From Polytrichum commune (taxonomy: Eukaryota > Streptophyta > Polytrichopsida > Polytrichales > Polytrichaceae), in NCBI GenBank assembly GCA_950295325.1, contig OX485804.1, positions 48,362,001 to 48,426,000 of the forward strand: DNA of 64,000 bases. The letters run 5' to 3'. The notes below the pieces were generated by a model, which was given only the letters and a program-made list of their open reading frames with translations, was not told where the DNA came from and searched no databases. Position 1 is the first letter of the stretch, and each line of letters starts with the position of its first letter. Made by a program: the position numbers and the translations under genes. Shown piece after piece: positions 1 through 10,829 of this stretch.

Positions 1-1643
1 TTTGAGTGTTTGGAAGCAACCAACAAGGGGACGCCTAAAGAGGTTGGTTGAAAAGGTTGGTGACTTTTGCACATGCATCCCACAATTAAATTGGATGCAA
101 ACTACCATTGATCGTCACCAACAAAAACCATAATGATGAGAGATAATGTGCATGTAGAAAAGTGATTTACATAAAGGGGCAACTGTGAATGATATCCAAG
201 TCATAGTTCTAGTTTGGTGTGAGATGGATGTTTAGAAGCAACTAGTGCAAGCGAAGTTTAGTAGGGTCGGCTAGTAGGTCGTTAATCATTGCAACTACAC
301 CCTACAAATAAATATGACATGGACTACCCTTAGGCCACTAAATTATTTTCAATTAGCTAAATTGTCATTTTCTTTACAATTATGCTTCACACTCAACCTA
401 GGGTGAACATTCATCAAATAATCAAGAGTGAAGAACAAAGATTGTGAGGTGCACAAAGGTGGTGAACCATGTGGTGCCTTTTTATCATTTCTTGAAAAAA
501 TTGAGATTATTCAATTATGGTTGTAGAATGTGATAATGTGTGCAAGAGAGTTGTGATGTGATTTAATGTGATGAGAATGTAAGTTGGTGTAATTTAGTGA
601 CTTGTTGATTTCTTAATCCTCGTTTATAAAAGTAAGGAGGGCAGATTGAGACCATAGAGCTTGATGATTCCTTTCATTGTTCACTCTCCAGACGAACAAG
701 TGCGCAATCTTGTTCAATCTTAATTGCTTGTTTTTATCAAACTAGATTATCAAATCAACCTCAAGATGGCATCATGAAGTAATTCAAGGTTGGGAAAACC
801 AAAGAGGGATTCTCACCAACTCTTCATAACATCCTTATTTGGTTTTCAAGGTTTACAAAGACATGAACCTTCCCAAGGGGTACATTTCATAAATCATTTC
901 CTCTAGGCTATGTAAATTTGGAAGATATTGACTATGTGTATTTATATATATAGATGATTGAATTGTTAATAATATGAAGAAAAAAATGTGAACTCTGTAA
1001 TATCTTATTTAAAAAATGATATCATATACATTTTGTGTTTTGAAATGTTTTTTTATTTGGTATTATTTTATAGAAGTTTTTAGCTTTCATTTTCTTACAC
1101 TTTAATCACTCAAATATGGGTTTGAACAGATTACATTCCCAACTCAAGTGGACAAACCACTTTCAAATAGTAAACATTCACATTCCAATAATAATTTATT
1201 GGACTTCCAAGAAGTTCAACGTCTTGCACCTACAAGAGGTCATGCACGGACATATGAACAAAAGCTTAAATTGTCTTAAAAATTTACCAGGAAATGGCTC
1301 ATGTATATGAGACCACATGGTGGTCCTACATGTGGTTATATGAAATGCTCCGTATGTGAGGATTTTCATGTTAACTCACCGTGGGGTTCATGAGCATATT
1401 TGTAAAAGTATGCAAAAGTCGTCCATACGTGACCACGAGAAACACACTGATTACAAATATGCGGTGGCTAGATGGAAACACCTTCATTTTTTCCAACTAG
1501 TTTGGTTTTTATTATTCCTCATGTTCAAAATACTATTGAAAAAGATAATGCAAGGGTTATCACTCGCATGAATATCTTATATGTGACAATGCTTAATAAT
1601 CATTCTATGACTAGTTTTGAAAGAAATTATCAATTTCTACTGC
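1..1643. other. No gene recognised
   Basis: AT-rich sequence with stops in all frames. The longest open frames, about 60-70 codons near 1116-1571, have no recognisable motif. I see no repeat structure beyond short A/T runs. Confidence 0.6.
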
Positions 1644-1648
1644 TTTTG
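1644..1648. repeat. Copia target-site duplication, left copy (TTTTG)
   Basis: TTTTG immediately precedes the left LTR. The same five bases follow the right LTR at 6146-6150. Five-base duplications are normal for Ty1/copia integration, so the pair fixes both ends of the element. Confidence 0.85.
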
Positions 1649-1908
1649 TATTGGAACTCAATATGACTAAACATGAGATTACACAAGCAAAAACACATAC
1701 ACAAAGGCATGTGAACAATGCTTGGAGTGAGATAGTCACCCTCACCCCTTGCCTTGCCCCATATTGCTCATTCTCAACTTGATTCTCACAAACAATAAGA
1801 AATAACTCTTCTCCCACTACGGACCAACCTTGTAGGCTTATTACAAACTTATTCATTCTAGTATTACATTTCTATGACTATAAGCAATCTAATGCTCCAC
1901 CTTCAACA
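1649..1908 (-). repeat. Copia 3' LTR
   Basis: 260 bp, matched along its whole length by 5893-6145. Read on the minus strand it starts TGTTGAAGG and ends CCAATA, so the ends are TG...TA rather than TG...CA. Both LTRs share the TA end, so it predates divergence of the two copies. Confidence 0.85.
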
Positions 1909-1921
1909 CCCCCACTTTGCC
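1909..1921 (-). other. Copia polypurine tract
   Basis: On the minus strand the bases GGCAAAGTGGGGG lie directly against the first bases of the 3' LTR (TGTTGAAGG). A purine run at this place is the usual primer for second-strand synthesis in LTR retrotransposons. It also confirms the minus orientation. Confidence 0.8.
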
Positions 1922-4288
1922 AGTAGTCAAAGACTTGTAATACTCTTGCATTTCTTAGTTTTTCAACCCTATATAGTGAGCTTCTAACATTGCCCATAAA
2001 TTTTGACATATTAATTCTAATTGCTTCACTCCAACTCAAAGGGGCTTCACACATTGTAACATTAGCCCGTTCCTCACCACTTTGAGGCAAAATGTGGTTC
2101 TTCTACCATTCTCCAAGTGGTCGCCTCTCCCTCGTGGGCTATCGTCGCTCCTCACCGCATCCCTCAATAACAACGACGTCATTTGTGGGTCCTTTATGTG
2201 GCTCTTCAATTGCAACTCCATTACCTCCCACTTGCTTGTTGGCATCCACGAAATAACCACCGCCATCAAATAATGGAGATTTGGAAAATTCATCCACCAC
2301 AACCACCACCACCATCATAAGGCCTTCATTTATCCCATTTGAACGTATCTCCAAATCATTTATAATGCTCCCACTATCTTTCATAAACACAACATCTTTA
2401 CATATTATGATTTTTTGTTTCTAAATACATCAACCTATATGCCTTCATACCTTCGCAATATCCAAGAAACATGAATTTGATTCCTTTCGGGTCGAGCTTA
2501 CCCTTCTTGTTGCCTGGAACCATTGCATAAACAATGCTTTCAAACACATACATGTGTGCAATGCAAGGCTTCTCCCGCTCCACATTTCTTCGGGTGTAAT
2601 GAAGCGCATGGCCCTCGTCGGACATTGGTTTAGTCTATAGACATTGTTTGATTTACACACTCCACTAGTCCAATGTCTTGAGGCGAGCTCTCAATACCAT
2701 GTTGGATAAAAAATACTTCAAAAATCCTTTGAAATGGAATCTACTTCATTCATCCCCTGAAATACCTTTATTGTGTGCTCTGATTGCGTTTCTACAAATG
2801 CCTAAAACTTTTAAACCTTTGAAAACACTCTCCTTTGGATTTCATCATGTAAACCCACACCTTCCTGGAAAAATCATCAACGAAAGTAACAAAATACATT
2901 GCCCTTCCCATGGATGTATTTCTCATAGGGCCACAAACACTTGAATGTACAATCTCCAAAGGTTTTGTCACTAGCTTCTCCATATCATTGCCCAACTTTG
3001 CCGCATATTGTTTACCTTCCGTGCATGATTTATAGACCAACATAAAGGTGGGACGATAGGTTTTACCTAGGTTCATGCTCCTCACCATGTTTTGGAGTGC
3101 AAAAATGCTCCTCACATCTAAATGTCCGAGTCGGCAATGCCAAAGCTCCGTTGGATTGCCTCCCGCACGTGAAAATACGAAGTTGGTTGCATCCACTCTG
3201 CATACCTCTGTGAAGGTAATTTGGTACAAATTTCCTTCATATTGAACTATTGCATCCATGTCGATGTTCGTACCTCTCACAATGCTTTCATTTACGTGAA
3301 ATTGCACTTTCAACCCCTTCAACAAAAGTTTACTCACCGACAATAAGTTGGCTTGTAACTTTGGTACGTGAAGCACATTTGTGATGCAACTTCTAGTTGT
3401 TTTGCATCTTGTTTTCACTCCAACGACAATGGATCCCATTCCAATGGCTTCGGGCATACTATCATCATTCAAACGCAAGTTGCATGAAGAAATTACCTCA
3501 TAGATGTCAAATGTCACCTTATGCAAAGCCATGTGTTTTGTTCCATTTGCAAATGTTGCTCGAATGTGTTCTGTGTTGCGTTGGAATTGCAAATTCATCC
3601 TCGTCCTTCGCATTTTTGGTATTCTCCAACTCTTTGTTTTTCGATTTGTAGCAAGACAACGTAATATGCCCCCATTTGTAGCAATAAAAACATGTCTTGT
3701 CACAAAGGAAGATCGCCCATATTGCTTTGACGCGATACCATTACCACGTCTTCGCCTTGGCACTTTTTTTCCTTGCGCTTCGACATCTCGTATAGCAAAC
3801 GTGTTGTCACGTACTCCATCGTCAAATCCTTCATCGGCATCATCTCCGAGGCAGTGATCAAGTACTTATACGATGCCGGCAAATTCTCGACCAAGGTCAT
3901 GACGATGTCTACTTCCCACACGGGTACTTCCAAACACGCAAGTTGATCCGCAAGTGCTTTGATCTTGTTGACATAGTCCAACAAGTTGTCGTCCTCTTCC
4001 ATTTTGCAAATGAAGAACATGCGGCGAGCAAAGAGGTTGTTGAACAAAGTCTTCGTCTCGTGAATGTTACAAAGGGTCTTTCACTCCTCCTTGCGCAAGT
4101 TGGTTGTCCGCCAAGTTGAGGGCAATGATAGATATGGCCATCTTGATGTGCCTTTGATACTCTTTCAATACTTTCACATCCATATTGGAAGGTGGAGCAT
4201 TCTCAGATCCATTTACAATGTTCCAAAGGTCCATGGATACCAAAACCATCTCTATCATGAGCTTCCAAATGCTAATTTTTTTCTCCAT
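1922..4288 (-). pseudogene. Copia gag-pol polyprotein relic (gag, zinc knuckle, protease, integrase)
   Basis: Read on the minus strand. Gag N-terminus at 4288-4067 and a UBN2-type gag domain at 4047-3700 (residues LVENLPASYKYL) lie in different frames. A CX2CX4HX4C zinc knuckle at about 3650-3700 (CFYCYKWGHITLSC) lies in a third frame. The protease-like stretch then opens a 323-codon frame (3763-2792) in which the usual DSGA is replaced by ANGT, so the catalytic Asp is lost. The GAG-pre-integrase motif LWHCRLGHL and the integrase start follow, with HSSVCGPM where HSDVCGPM is usual (first catalytic Asp lost). The next acidic site reads GMN instead of SDN. Integrase C-terminal and linker pieces run from about 2660 to 2090 in shifting frames. 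At about 1940-2060 a piece resembles the start of RT, and the rest of RT/RNase H is absent. Clearly non-functional. Confidence 0.85.
3655..3696 (-). other. CCHC zinc knuckle of copia gag
   Basis: On the minus strand this encodes CFYCYKWGHITLSC, a perfect CX2CX4HX4C spacing typical of retrotransposon nucleocapsid. It is out of frame with both the gag domain upstream and the protease-like frame downstream, so at least two frameshifts flank it. Confidence 0.75.
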
Positions 4289-4299
4289 GCAATTTGTCC

Positions 4300-5892
4300 A
4301 TTACTCTGGCCCCCTCGCTCTCAAGATGTGCCATCTTTTGCTCAAAGAACACATTTCTACGCTTAAGACTTTAAAATCAGATTTTTTTCACCTCAAGGAA
4401 AACTAAGGACATTCAAAAAAAAAAACTCTACTTTACCTCAACTATGCCTTACACTTTCAAATACCTCAAGTCAAATCTTCTCTACCTCAAGACAAGTCTT
4501 AAGACACTCAAATCATTCAAACAAGATATTTTTCACCTGAAACATGCCTTACATTTCAAAATACATCAATTCATGTCATTTACACCTCAAGAGAAGTTAT
4601 GAGACACTCAAATTACTCAAATAAAATCTTCTTCATCTCAAAAGATTAGTCTTATCCCTCAAATACGCTTTCCAATGCTCAAATCATTTAAAACACTCAA
4701 GTATGTTCCTCTTGAATTTAATTGACTAGCTTATCCCTCGAATGAGTGTTACAACACTCAAATAACCAAGTTAAATCATTCCAAACTCCTAATGAACCCT
4801 CTTACCTTCAAACATTGTGGTTCCACTCCAATCCACTCAAATAAGGTTCATTTGGACTAAAAGTTGCTCTCGTGGAGTCAAATGGACTTTTAGACTCTCG
4901 AATCTCTCAAGTCACATTTAATTCACAACAAATAAGAGGTTTTGCTCTCAAATATGCCCTAGAACCATCAAATTAATCAAATCATATCTTCTTCCCCTCA
5001 AATGAGTCCACTTCCTCTTCAAAGTGCCTAAAGACACTCTAATCACTCAAGTCAGATCTCTCACCCTTCAAATGAGTCCACTTGCTCTCAAATGTGTGTT
5101 AGGTTTTTAAAGTACACAAGCTAGATTTGTTTCACCAAAATGAATGCATTTTCTTTTGAAGGTGCCCTTTGCACTCTCCAATCATTCAAGTCAGATGTTT
5201 TTTTTTATCTCAAATCACATTCACTTCACTCACATAAGCCTTTCCACACTCAATGCAGTCATATAAGCATTTTCATACTCAATGCACTCACATAATCCTT
5301 TTCCCACTCTACGTATTCAAACAACAAATCCTTTAACTCAAAACACCTTAAATGGTTTCAAATAAGCCTTTCAATACTCAACCCTTACACATAAGCATTT
5401 AAACATTCTAAACATTCAAGTCAGATGTTTTTGAACTTTAAACACCTCCTAACCTCTCATGTACACCCTCAAACACTCTAATCCCTCAAGTCAGATGTTT
5501 TTGAATTCTAAACACCTCTAAACTTCTCAAATAAACTTCACACTCAAAAGACTCGAGCCAGATCCTTTGGAAGTTTAAACACCTCCAAACCTCTCAAAAA
5601 AGCTTCACCATACTCCAAAACACTCAAGTAAGATCATTTGGAAGTCTAAACACCTCCAAACCTCTTAAAGAAGCCTCTTAACTTTCAAAGATTCACAAAT
5701 CAATAATCTTTTTGCATCAAACAAACGTTCAAGCAAAAGGAAAACACAAGAAACACTCACAACAAGCAAAATGCGCCCTTGGACATTTCCAATGATCTGA
5801 AGCTTCAAAGCGCCAACTCCTCAATATCCATTCTGCAACCTCAAAGCAATCAAATCTCTAGGCACTTCACTTGCATGCATGGGCCCATAACC
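4300..5892 (-). repeat. Copia 5' leader made of degenerate short repeats
   Basis: 1.6 kb between the 5' LTR and gag. On the plus strand it is a long run of variants of CACTCAAGTCAGATNTTT and CACCTCAAANNNNCC, recurring irregularly about every 50-90 bases from 4440 to 5700. No open frame of note. It lies where a primer-binding site and untranslated leader belong. A degenerate GGTTATGGGCCC just inside the 5' LTR (5880-5891 on the minus strand) could be a decayed tRNA-Met primer site, but this is weak. Confidence 0.6.
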
Positions 5893-6145
5893 TATTGGAA
5901 CTCAATAGGATTGAAGATGAGATTGCACAAGCAAGAACACATACACAAATGCATATGAACAATGCTTGGAGTGATCCTCACACCTTGCCTCATCTTTTAT
6001 CGCTCATTTTCAACTTGGTTCTCACAAACAATATGGGATAATTCTTCTTCCACTACGGACCAACCTTGTAGGCTTATGACAAACCTTAATCCTTTTAGTA
6101 TTACACTTCTATGACTACGAGCAATCTAATGCTCCACCTTCAACA
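5893..6145 (-). repeat. Copia 5' LTR
   Basis: 253 bp homologous to 1649-1908, with the same TG...TA ends on the minus strand and shared central blocks (e.g. plus-strand CACTACGGACCAACCTTG). Small indels and substitutions separate the two LTRs. Confidence 0.85.
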
Positions 6146-6150
6146 TTTTG
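6146..6150. repeat. Copia target-site duplication, right copy (TTTTG)
   Basis: Identical to 1644-1648 and directly against the end of the right LTR. Confidence 0.85.
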
Positions 6151-6767
6151 AACACTTATGATGTGCATATGAGTGATGGTTATGGATTGTACACCACAAA
6201 TACAATTGCAATGTAATGTGTGGGTAGGGTGAAGCGGACTTGACAGAAACAACTCAAAAATTTGATAATCAACTTTGATTTAAAACCATTGGCTATCTTG
6301 CAATTCCAGTCAATTTGTTGGTTTTCTCGAGGTTGTGTTGAAGCAAATTTTGTATTATATGCCAACAATACTTGATGTTTTCCAAGTGGAGGATGTCTAT
6401 TGGTAATATCAGGCTACAACCATCCACTTTCCATCTAGGTTTCATCATGTGGTGGATGTGTTGGTGGAACTAAATAAATTGAATTATATATAGATAGATA
6501 GATAGATGACTTGGTTAATATATTAGCATTGGATCCACTTTGGATTCATCAAATCTTGAAAAGACATTTTTTATACGGTTGTGGACCTTAACTTTGGCCG
6601 ATCAACCAACAACTTGGGTCCATTTTTGTTTCAAGCTTGAGTGGATGGTGTGTTAAGATGGAGGGCAAATGATGATATTTTAGGCACATATCATCCTATG
6701 CATCACATACGGATTTGTAATCAAGAGGATGATTGCAAGACAATGGGAGCTATATATGTCTAAGTTG
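6151..6767. other. No gene recognised; short GATA repeat
   Basis: Holds a short (AGAT)n tract at about 6490-6507. The right part may be decayed upstream sequence of the hAT relic that follows, but I can read no motif in it. Confidence 0.4.
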
Positions 6768-7265
6768 TTGAGGATAGCTTGAACAAAAGATTTCATGATT
6801 TACTTGTTTTCAACACATCAAGACTTTTCAGTCCAAAGTATTATCCAAGTGGTGAAGAAGTTTGTATAACTATGTCAAAGCAATGGTTAGAGAAATTGAT
6901 CATAAAATTTGGATTGATGGCGGTTAAAGTGATGCAAGTAGAGCCAAGTTGCTTGAGTTTGTAGAAACTTTGAGGCATGAATGCGAAATCAAATCATTGT
7001 ATGATGAATGGCAATTCCGTGGGAGCATCAAGGACCGGAATACCAATTGGCCACATCTCATGAAACTTTGGCAAAAACAAAAAACTTTCATTCCCTCAAG
7101 TATTGCAATTTGTGAAAGGGGATTTTCAAAACAAAAAATGTTTGCAAGAGTCACTTGCAAGCTTCATTGAAGTTGGACAATTTGGATGATTTGATGTGAG
7201 TATCATTATGTGGGATAGAGCTGGAGAATATGGATTGGAGAACAATATTTGACATAGTGTTGTAA
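6768..7265 (+). pseudogene. hAT-family transposase relic, C-terminal dimerisation region
   Basis: Plus-strand pieces in two or three frames read as the end of a plant hAT transposase. About 6768-6930 gives DSLNKRFHDL followed by LFSPKYYPSGEE and SKQWLEKLI. About 6940-7140 gives LLEFVETLRHECEIKSLYDE and then IAICERGFSKQK, the hallmark of the hAT dimerisation domain (usually S-CERSFS). After a frameshift near 7148, residues LKLDNLDDLM, an in-frame stop, then VSLCGIELENMDWRTIFDIV end in a stop at 7263-7265. Catalytic N-terminal parts are not seen upstream. The family call rests on motif memory and would be settled by a protein search. Not functional. Confidence 0.6.
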
Positions 7266-7399
7266 GAGTAATCAATCACAAGCTGCCACCACATAAACCT
7301 TAACTCCGTTTGCTTAAAAATACAGTTGCCATCCATATTGGCATTACATGACCCTTGTGAGCAGTTGAATGGACCTCATCAACAATGGATACCTTGACC
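7266..7399 (+). repeat. Sequence shared with 60436-60580
   Basis: Directly after the hAT relic's stop codon. It contains TAATCAATCACAAG, then GGCATTACATGACCC, in the same order and spacing as in 60436-60580 inside the TTA-flanked element at 59948-61122. In both places a copy of MITE family A follows. Confidence 0.55.
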
Positions 7400-7402
7400 T
7401 TA

Positions 7403-7780
7403 AGTGAATGCTAGATGGACGTAAAGTCTATATGGATTCATGGATGACATCAAATGGATCATGTTTCATGGTCATTCGGACTATTTTCAAAAACCACTTT
7501 TTGTAGGTAGACCCAACACAAAACCAAGAGACCATGACACTATGAAATCTCACATGCGTTGTTCTATTCTATTTTATCATGTGTGAGGACCCTGCATGAA
7601 TAGAAATTCATTGAAATAGCATTTGGTTGAGGGCCCGGTCATATATGCCTTCACACTATACTTAAGGACCCGTGACCACATCGCATGATTTTGGAAGTGT
7701 TTTGGGATGGCCTTTGGACACTTCTTTTGGGCTCTCACAATTTTATGGTCACAACTCTTGGCTTGTGTGTGAAGCGGCCC
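7403..7780 (+). mobile_element. MITE family A, copy 1 (left end deleted)
   Basis: Collinear with the last three quarters of the complete copies at 47469-47971 and 60603-61101. It shares GATGTAAAGTCTA-like, CATGAATAGAAATTCATTG and GGACACTT blocks and ends in GTGTGTGAAGCGGCCC. About 120 bp of the left end, with its inverted terminal repeat, is missing. The frame at 7577-7798 is a shadow of the repeat. Confidence 0.75.
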
Positions 7781-8109
7781 TAAGTGGCCCAATTTCAATG
7801 AAACAACAATTTTCTCCCCTTATTTTTGTCACTTGTACTTTTCTATGATTTTTTTATCTTATTGATAGATCACCAAGTACCAAGTAATTGCAAAATAAGT
7901 ATCAAGAAGCCAACAAATCCCTTGAGACCAAGGAGCTAGCAAACCAATTGATCCTAGCATGGCCACAAGGAGCCGCCACCAACACAGGAAACAAGGAACA
8001 AGCAAAGACAAACTTTGCACAAAGCTGTCAAACTTTACAACTTTGACAAACACCTTGAATATTATTTATAGGAAAATATAACAGAAATAAAATAATCATC
8101 CGTATTAAC
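7781..8109. other. No gene recognised
   Basis: AT-rich intergenic sequence with no motif that I recognise. Confidence 0.5.
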
Positions 8110-8250
8110 TTTCTAGAAGAAAAATCAATGTAGCCCATGCCAATTTTCTACTAAAAATTTGGTATGGGTTGAAATGAATGTGGCTCACAGTCTCTCTCAT
8201 GAAGACAATTAGCGTGGGCTCTAGAAAACTATTATGGTTCACAATAATTA
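8110..8250 (+). repeat. Dispersed repeat L, copy 1
   Basis: Diverged match to 37230-37385: TTTTCTACTANAAATTTNG, then GTGGGTTGAAA, then a weaker stretch ending in a TATTGTGGCCCA-like motif. Class unknown; possibly a MITE rich in TTAGTGTGG half-sites. Confidence 0.4.
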
Positions 8251-8893
8251 TAATATTTTATTGTATTAGTTAGGTAACAATGTATTGTTGCAAGAGCAAA
8301 GAGTGTTGATCAAGCCCCAATCTTATCAAATTGCTCAACCTTCACTAGCCATGATGAGTTCAGTAATTTGAGGTGTTTTATGCTATACTAAATGACCATA
8401 GATGTGTAGGTGTTGCAACGCAATGAACTTGAGCTTTGAAATGGGCCATCTTTTGTGATTGAAGACCTTGTCATTCATGCAAATCCAGATAATGCAGAAG
8501 GCAGTGCCATGAAGGAGTTGTCAAATGCAGTTGGATGTTTGTGTCCCATATACACATTGTTCCGTTGTCTATGGTTCCCATGGCCCTTGTGTAAAGAAGT
8601 GGGGCCATGCGAATGAAACCACCACAAAAGTGATTATAAACCCCCACCCCCAATGCACATATAGCGCATACCATCCCAGTTAGAGTAGAAAAGCAACCCT
8701 CTTCAAATAATCTAACATGCATAATAAGACATCTACAATCTTCAACAAAACATAGCACAATAGAAAAGCCACACAATTTCAAAACTCCAAACTCTGCGAG
8801 CACTTTTGGAAACCACAACAAACCATAAATGCATAGAATGCTCAACCATTTAAGTTTAGATTTGCCCGATACAAGAGAAATGATCAAGGTGAA

Positions 8894-8895
<2 letters not shown>
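8251..8895. other. No gene recognised
   Basis: The 166-codon minus-strand frame at 8471-8971 is an artefact: its N-terminus is the (CT)n tract read as Arg-Glu repeats and the rest has no motif. Confidence 0.5.

Positions 8896-8927
<32 letters not shown>
8896..8927. repeat. (CT)n microsatellite
   Basis: About 15 uninterrupted CT units. Confidence 0.95.
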
Positions 8928-8928
<1 letters not shown>

Positions 8929-9772
8929 CATCAATAGATCTTTTATGGCCCCATACACACACCATCTCCAATTGCCCAATCTATCCCACAACAATAGAGA
9001 CACATGGCCACACTCACTATCCAAATGCAACAACAGTTTCCTTGAAGGCCTCAAATTGCATAATATAATGCCACCACCCACAACTTAAAAACCTCATAAA
9101 GACATGCAAACACACGACACCTCACACTCACTAACCTTGGCATAGATAACCAACGACTCCATGACATGATTATACCATCCCATCATGGATCCTAAGATAT
9201 TTAAGTATAGTGAAACCATGATTGGACATCATATACATAAAAGGAGCCACACTAGACCAAAATGGACCCTAAATATCAACCCTAAAAGTTGCAATTTGAA
9301 TGATTGAATTCACATTCACACATGATCAATATACCAACAAAGCCATTACCCCCTCCCCCCCCCCCCCAAAGAAAAAAACTAAACTAAACAAATACAAGTC
9401 CCTTATAGAAGCAATTAAGGCTCAAGGTTGCCATGTCAACCTACTCATAGTCATCACCGCGGCATAATTTACATAAGAAGTATCAAACAATTTAAAGGCC
9501 TCCAAATCTCTCCATCAATAGTCAAAAGTCCAAGGAATACATACACCAAATAGCCATCAAATACCTTGTTCTAACCAAACAAACATTGAATGCATGGCCA
9601 TCAAGTCCGTAGAAATACATGACCTCTTATTAACATAACAATACCATAGATCCCTCCTACTAAAAGAGAGGCAATACACCCTACCTTGTGTGAAGCAAAA
9701 TGGCATTATACTCTTTTTGCAATCAATGAGAGAAATTAGAAAGTGTTGGTTACAACCTTTGGTCACCAGAGG
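8928..9772. other. No gene recognised; poly-C tract
   Basis: Contains a C run at 9355-9367 (13 C, preceded by CCCCCT). Otherwise unremarkable AT-rich DNA. Confidence 0.5.
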
Positions 9773-10174
9773 AAACTAGTGTTAGTATGGCATAGGTTTT
9801 TCTTTTCTTTCTTTAAAAAAAGGAATTCATGTCCCTAACATGAAGATTTCCCAATTTCTTAAACCAATATGGTATGGACATTTGAGGACATTTTTGTTTT
9901 CAGTACCATTTGGGTCAACGTACCATGCAAAAACCTTCACACCTAGGCAACATGACCCTAATACCTACTCTCAATATGGCTTACAATGGATTATGACCCA
10001 AATTATAACGTGAATATACAAAGATTTATCTCACCTTGACATACCCATCAAATATCGACATTTGACTGACATTATATGCTTCATACCCATGGGTAGGTTC
10101 TTTGATACCATTATTGATGTTAAATATTGATAGTATATATGTACTCACCTATACACCAATCCAACACTAGTGTA
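9773..10174. repeat. Possible inverted-repeat element
   Basis: Left ACTAGTGTTAGTATGG (from 9775) is the approximate reverse complement of 10148-10172 (CCAATCCAACACTAGT). Matching is imperfect and I see no target duplication, so this is only a candidate non-autonomous DNA transposon. Confidence 0.3.
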
Positions 10175-10212
10175 AACACGCCCTAAGAAGAGGGAGACAT
10201 GACACATTATTG

Positions 10213-10403
10213 CATACAAACATACCTCTCATTCCTCAAACATAAAAGCCCTAAAATCATGTGCATCCCAGATGTTGATATTTCTAGTTGATCTGACACC
10301 AAAATAATACTTTGAACAAATTAAAGTAGTCCAAGTCACTTGAGATGAATCAACAACAAACAAACATCTAGGGGAGTCAAGTGTTTATGTTGGATGTAAG
10401 GTA
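10213..10403 (+). repeat. Dispersed repeat H, copy 1
   Basis: Shares CATACCTCTC, ACATAAAAGC, GATTTGACACCA-like and TGAGATGAATC blocks in order with 24960-25155, and in part with 38790-39165 and 62630-62690. Class unknown. Confidence 0.5.
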
Positions 10404-10428
10404 CGCTCTCATATATATGCGGCATTTC

Positions 10429-10458
10429 CTTCTCTCTCTCTCTTTCTCTCTCTCTCTC
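10429..10458. repeat. (CT)n microsatellite, interrupted
   Basis: CT repeats with one TTT interruption. Confidence 0.9.
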
Positions 10459-10826
10459 CTCAGTCCCATTATCATTTAAGTACGTTAGGGGAGGGTTAAA
10501 GATCTCATAATGTCCCTCAGGACTTTTCCCGAGTGTGCTGGCTTTTTATATTTATGAGCTCTGGGACGTGAGATTTGGGGGTGGATTGGTTGATTAGCAC
10601 TCATGGCCTGTACTTTGAGCCAAGGGGGAATGTCACCCCCCAACACAGCAAGCAGTCACTCTACTGCATAAGCTACACTGATTATCCCAATTACACAATT
10701 AATGAAATTCAATCAATTTAATTTGAATTATTGTATTAGATTCTATTGCATAAGCTACTAAATTACACGATTGGGAGATTATCCCAATTGTATGTTACTG
10801 TTTGGAGTTACGCAATGCAATATGTC
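10459..10826. other. No gene recognised
   Basis: Ends in GGAGTTACGCAATGCAATA, a motif also found near 33050 and, reversed, near 26120 and 29000. It probably belongs to an old dispersed repeat. Confidence 0.4.
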
Positions 10827-10829
10827 TTA

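Larger units (their letters stand above)
1649..6145 (-). mobile_element. Decayed Ty1/copia LTR retrotransposon, RT/RNase H deleted
   Basis: A 4.5-kb element on the minus strand. It has two homologous LTRs (1649-1908 and 5893-6145), a TTTTG duplication on both sides, a polypurine tract beside the left LTR, and gag, protease and integrase remnants between 4288 and about 2000. The order gag-PR-IN is that of Ty1/copia. Reverse transcriptase and RNase H are missing: coding similarity runs from the integrase C-terminus into what looks like the first residues of RT and then stops at the polypurine tract. Protein frames are broken by several frameshifts. The LTRs differ at many positions (roughly 80-85% alike by eye), so the insertion is old. 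It could not move without proteins from another copy. Confidence 0.85.

Noticed and set aside
5880-5892. Copia primer-binding site
   Set aside because: GGTTATGGGCCC on the minus strand only loosely resembles the tRNA-Met complement; kept as a remark and not called.
8471-8971. 166-codon minus-strand frame
   Set aside because: Begins in the (CT)n tract read as Arg-Glu repeats; no motif in the remainder.
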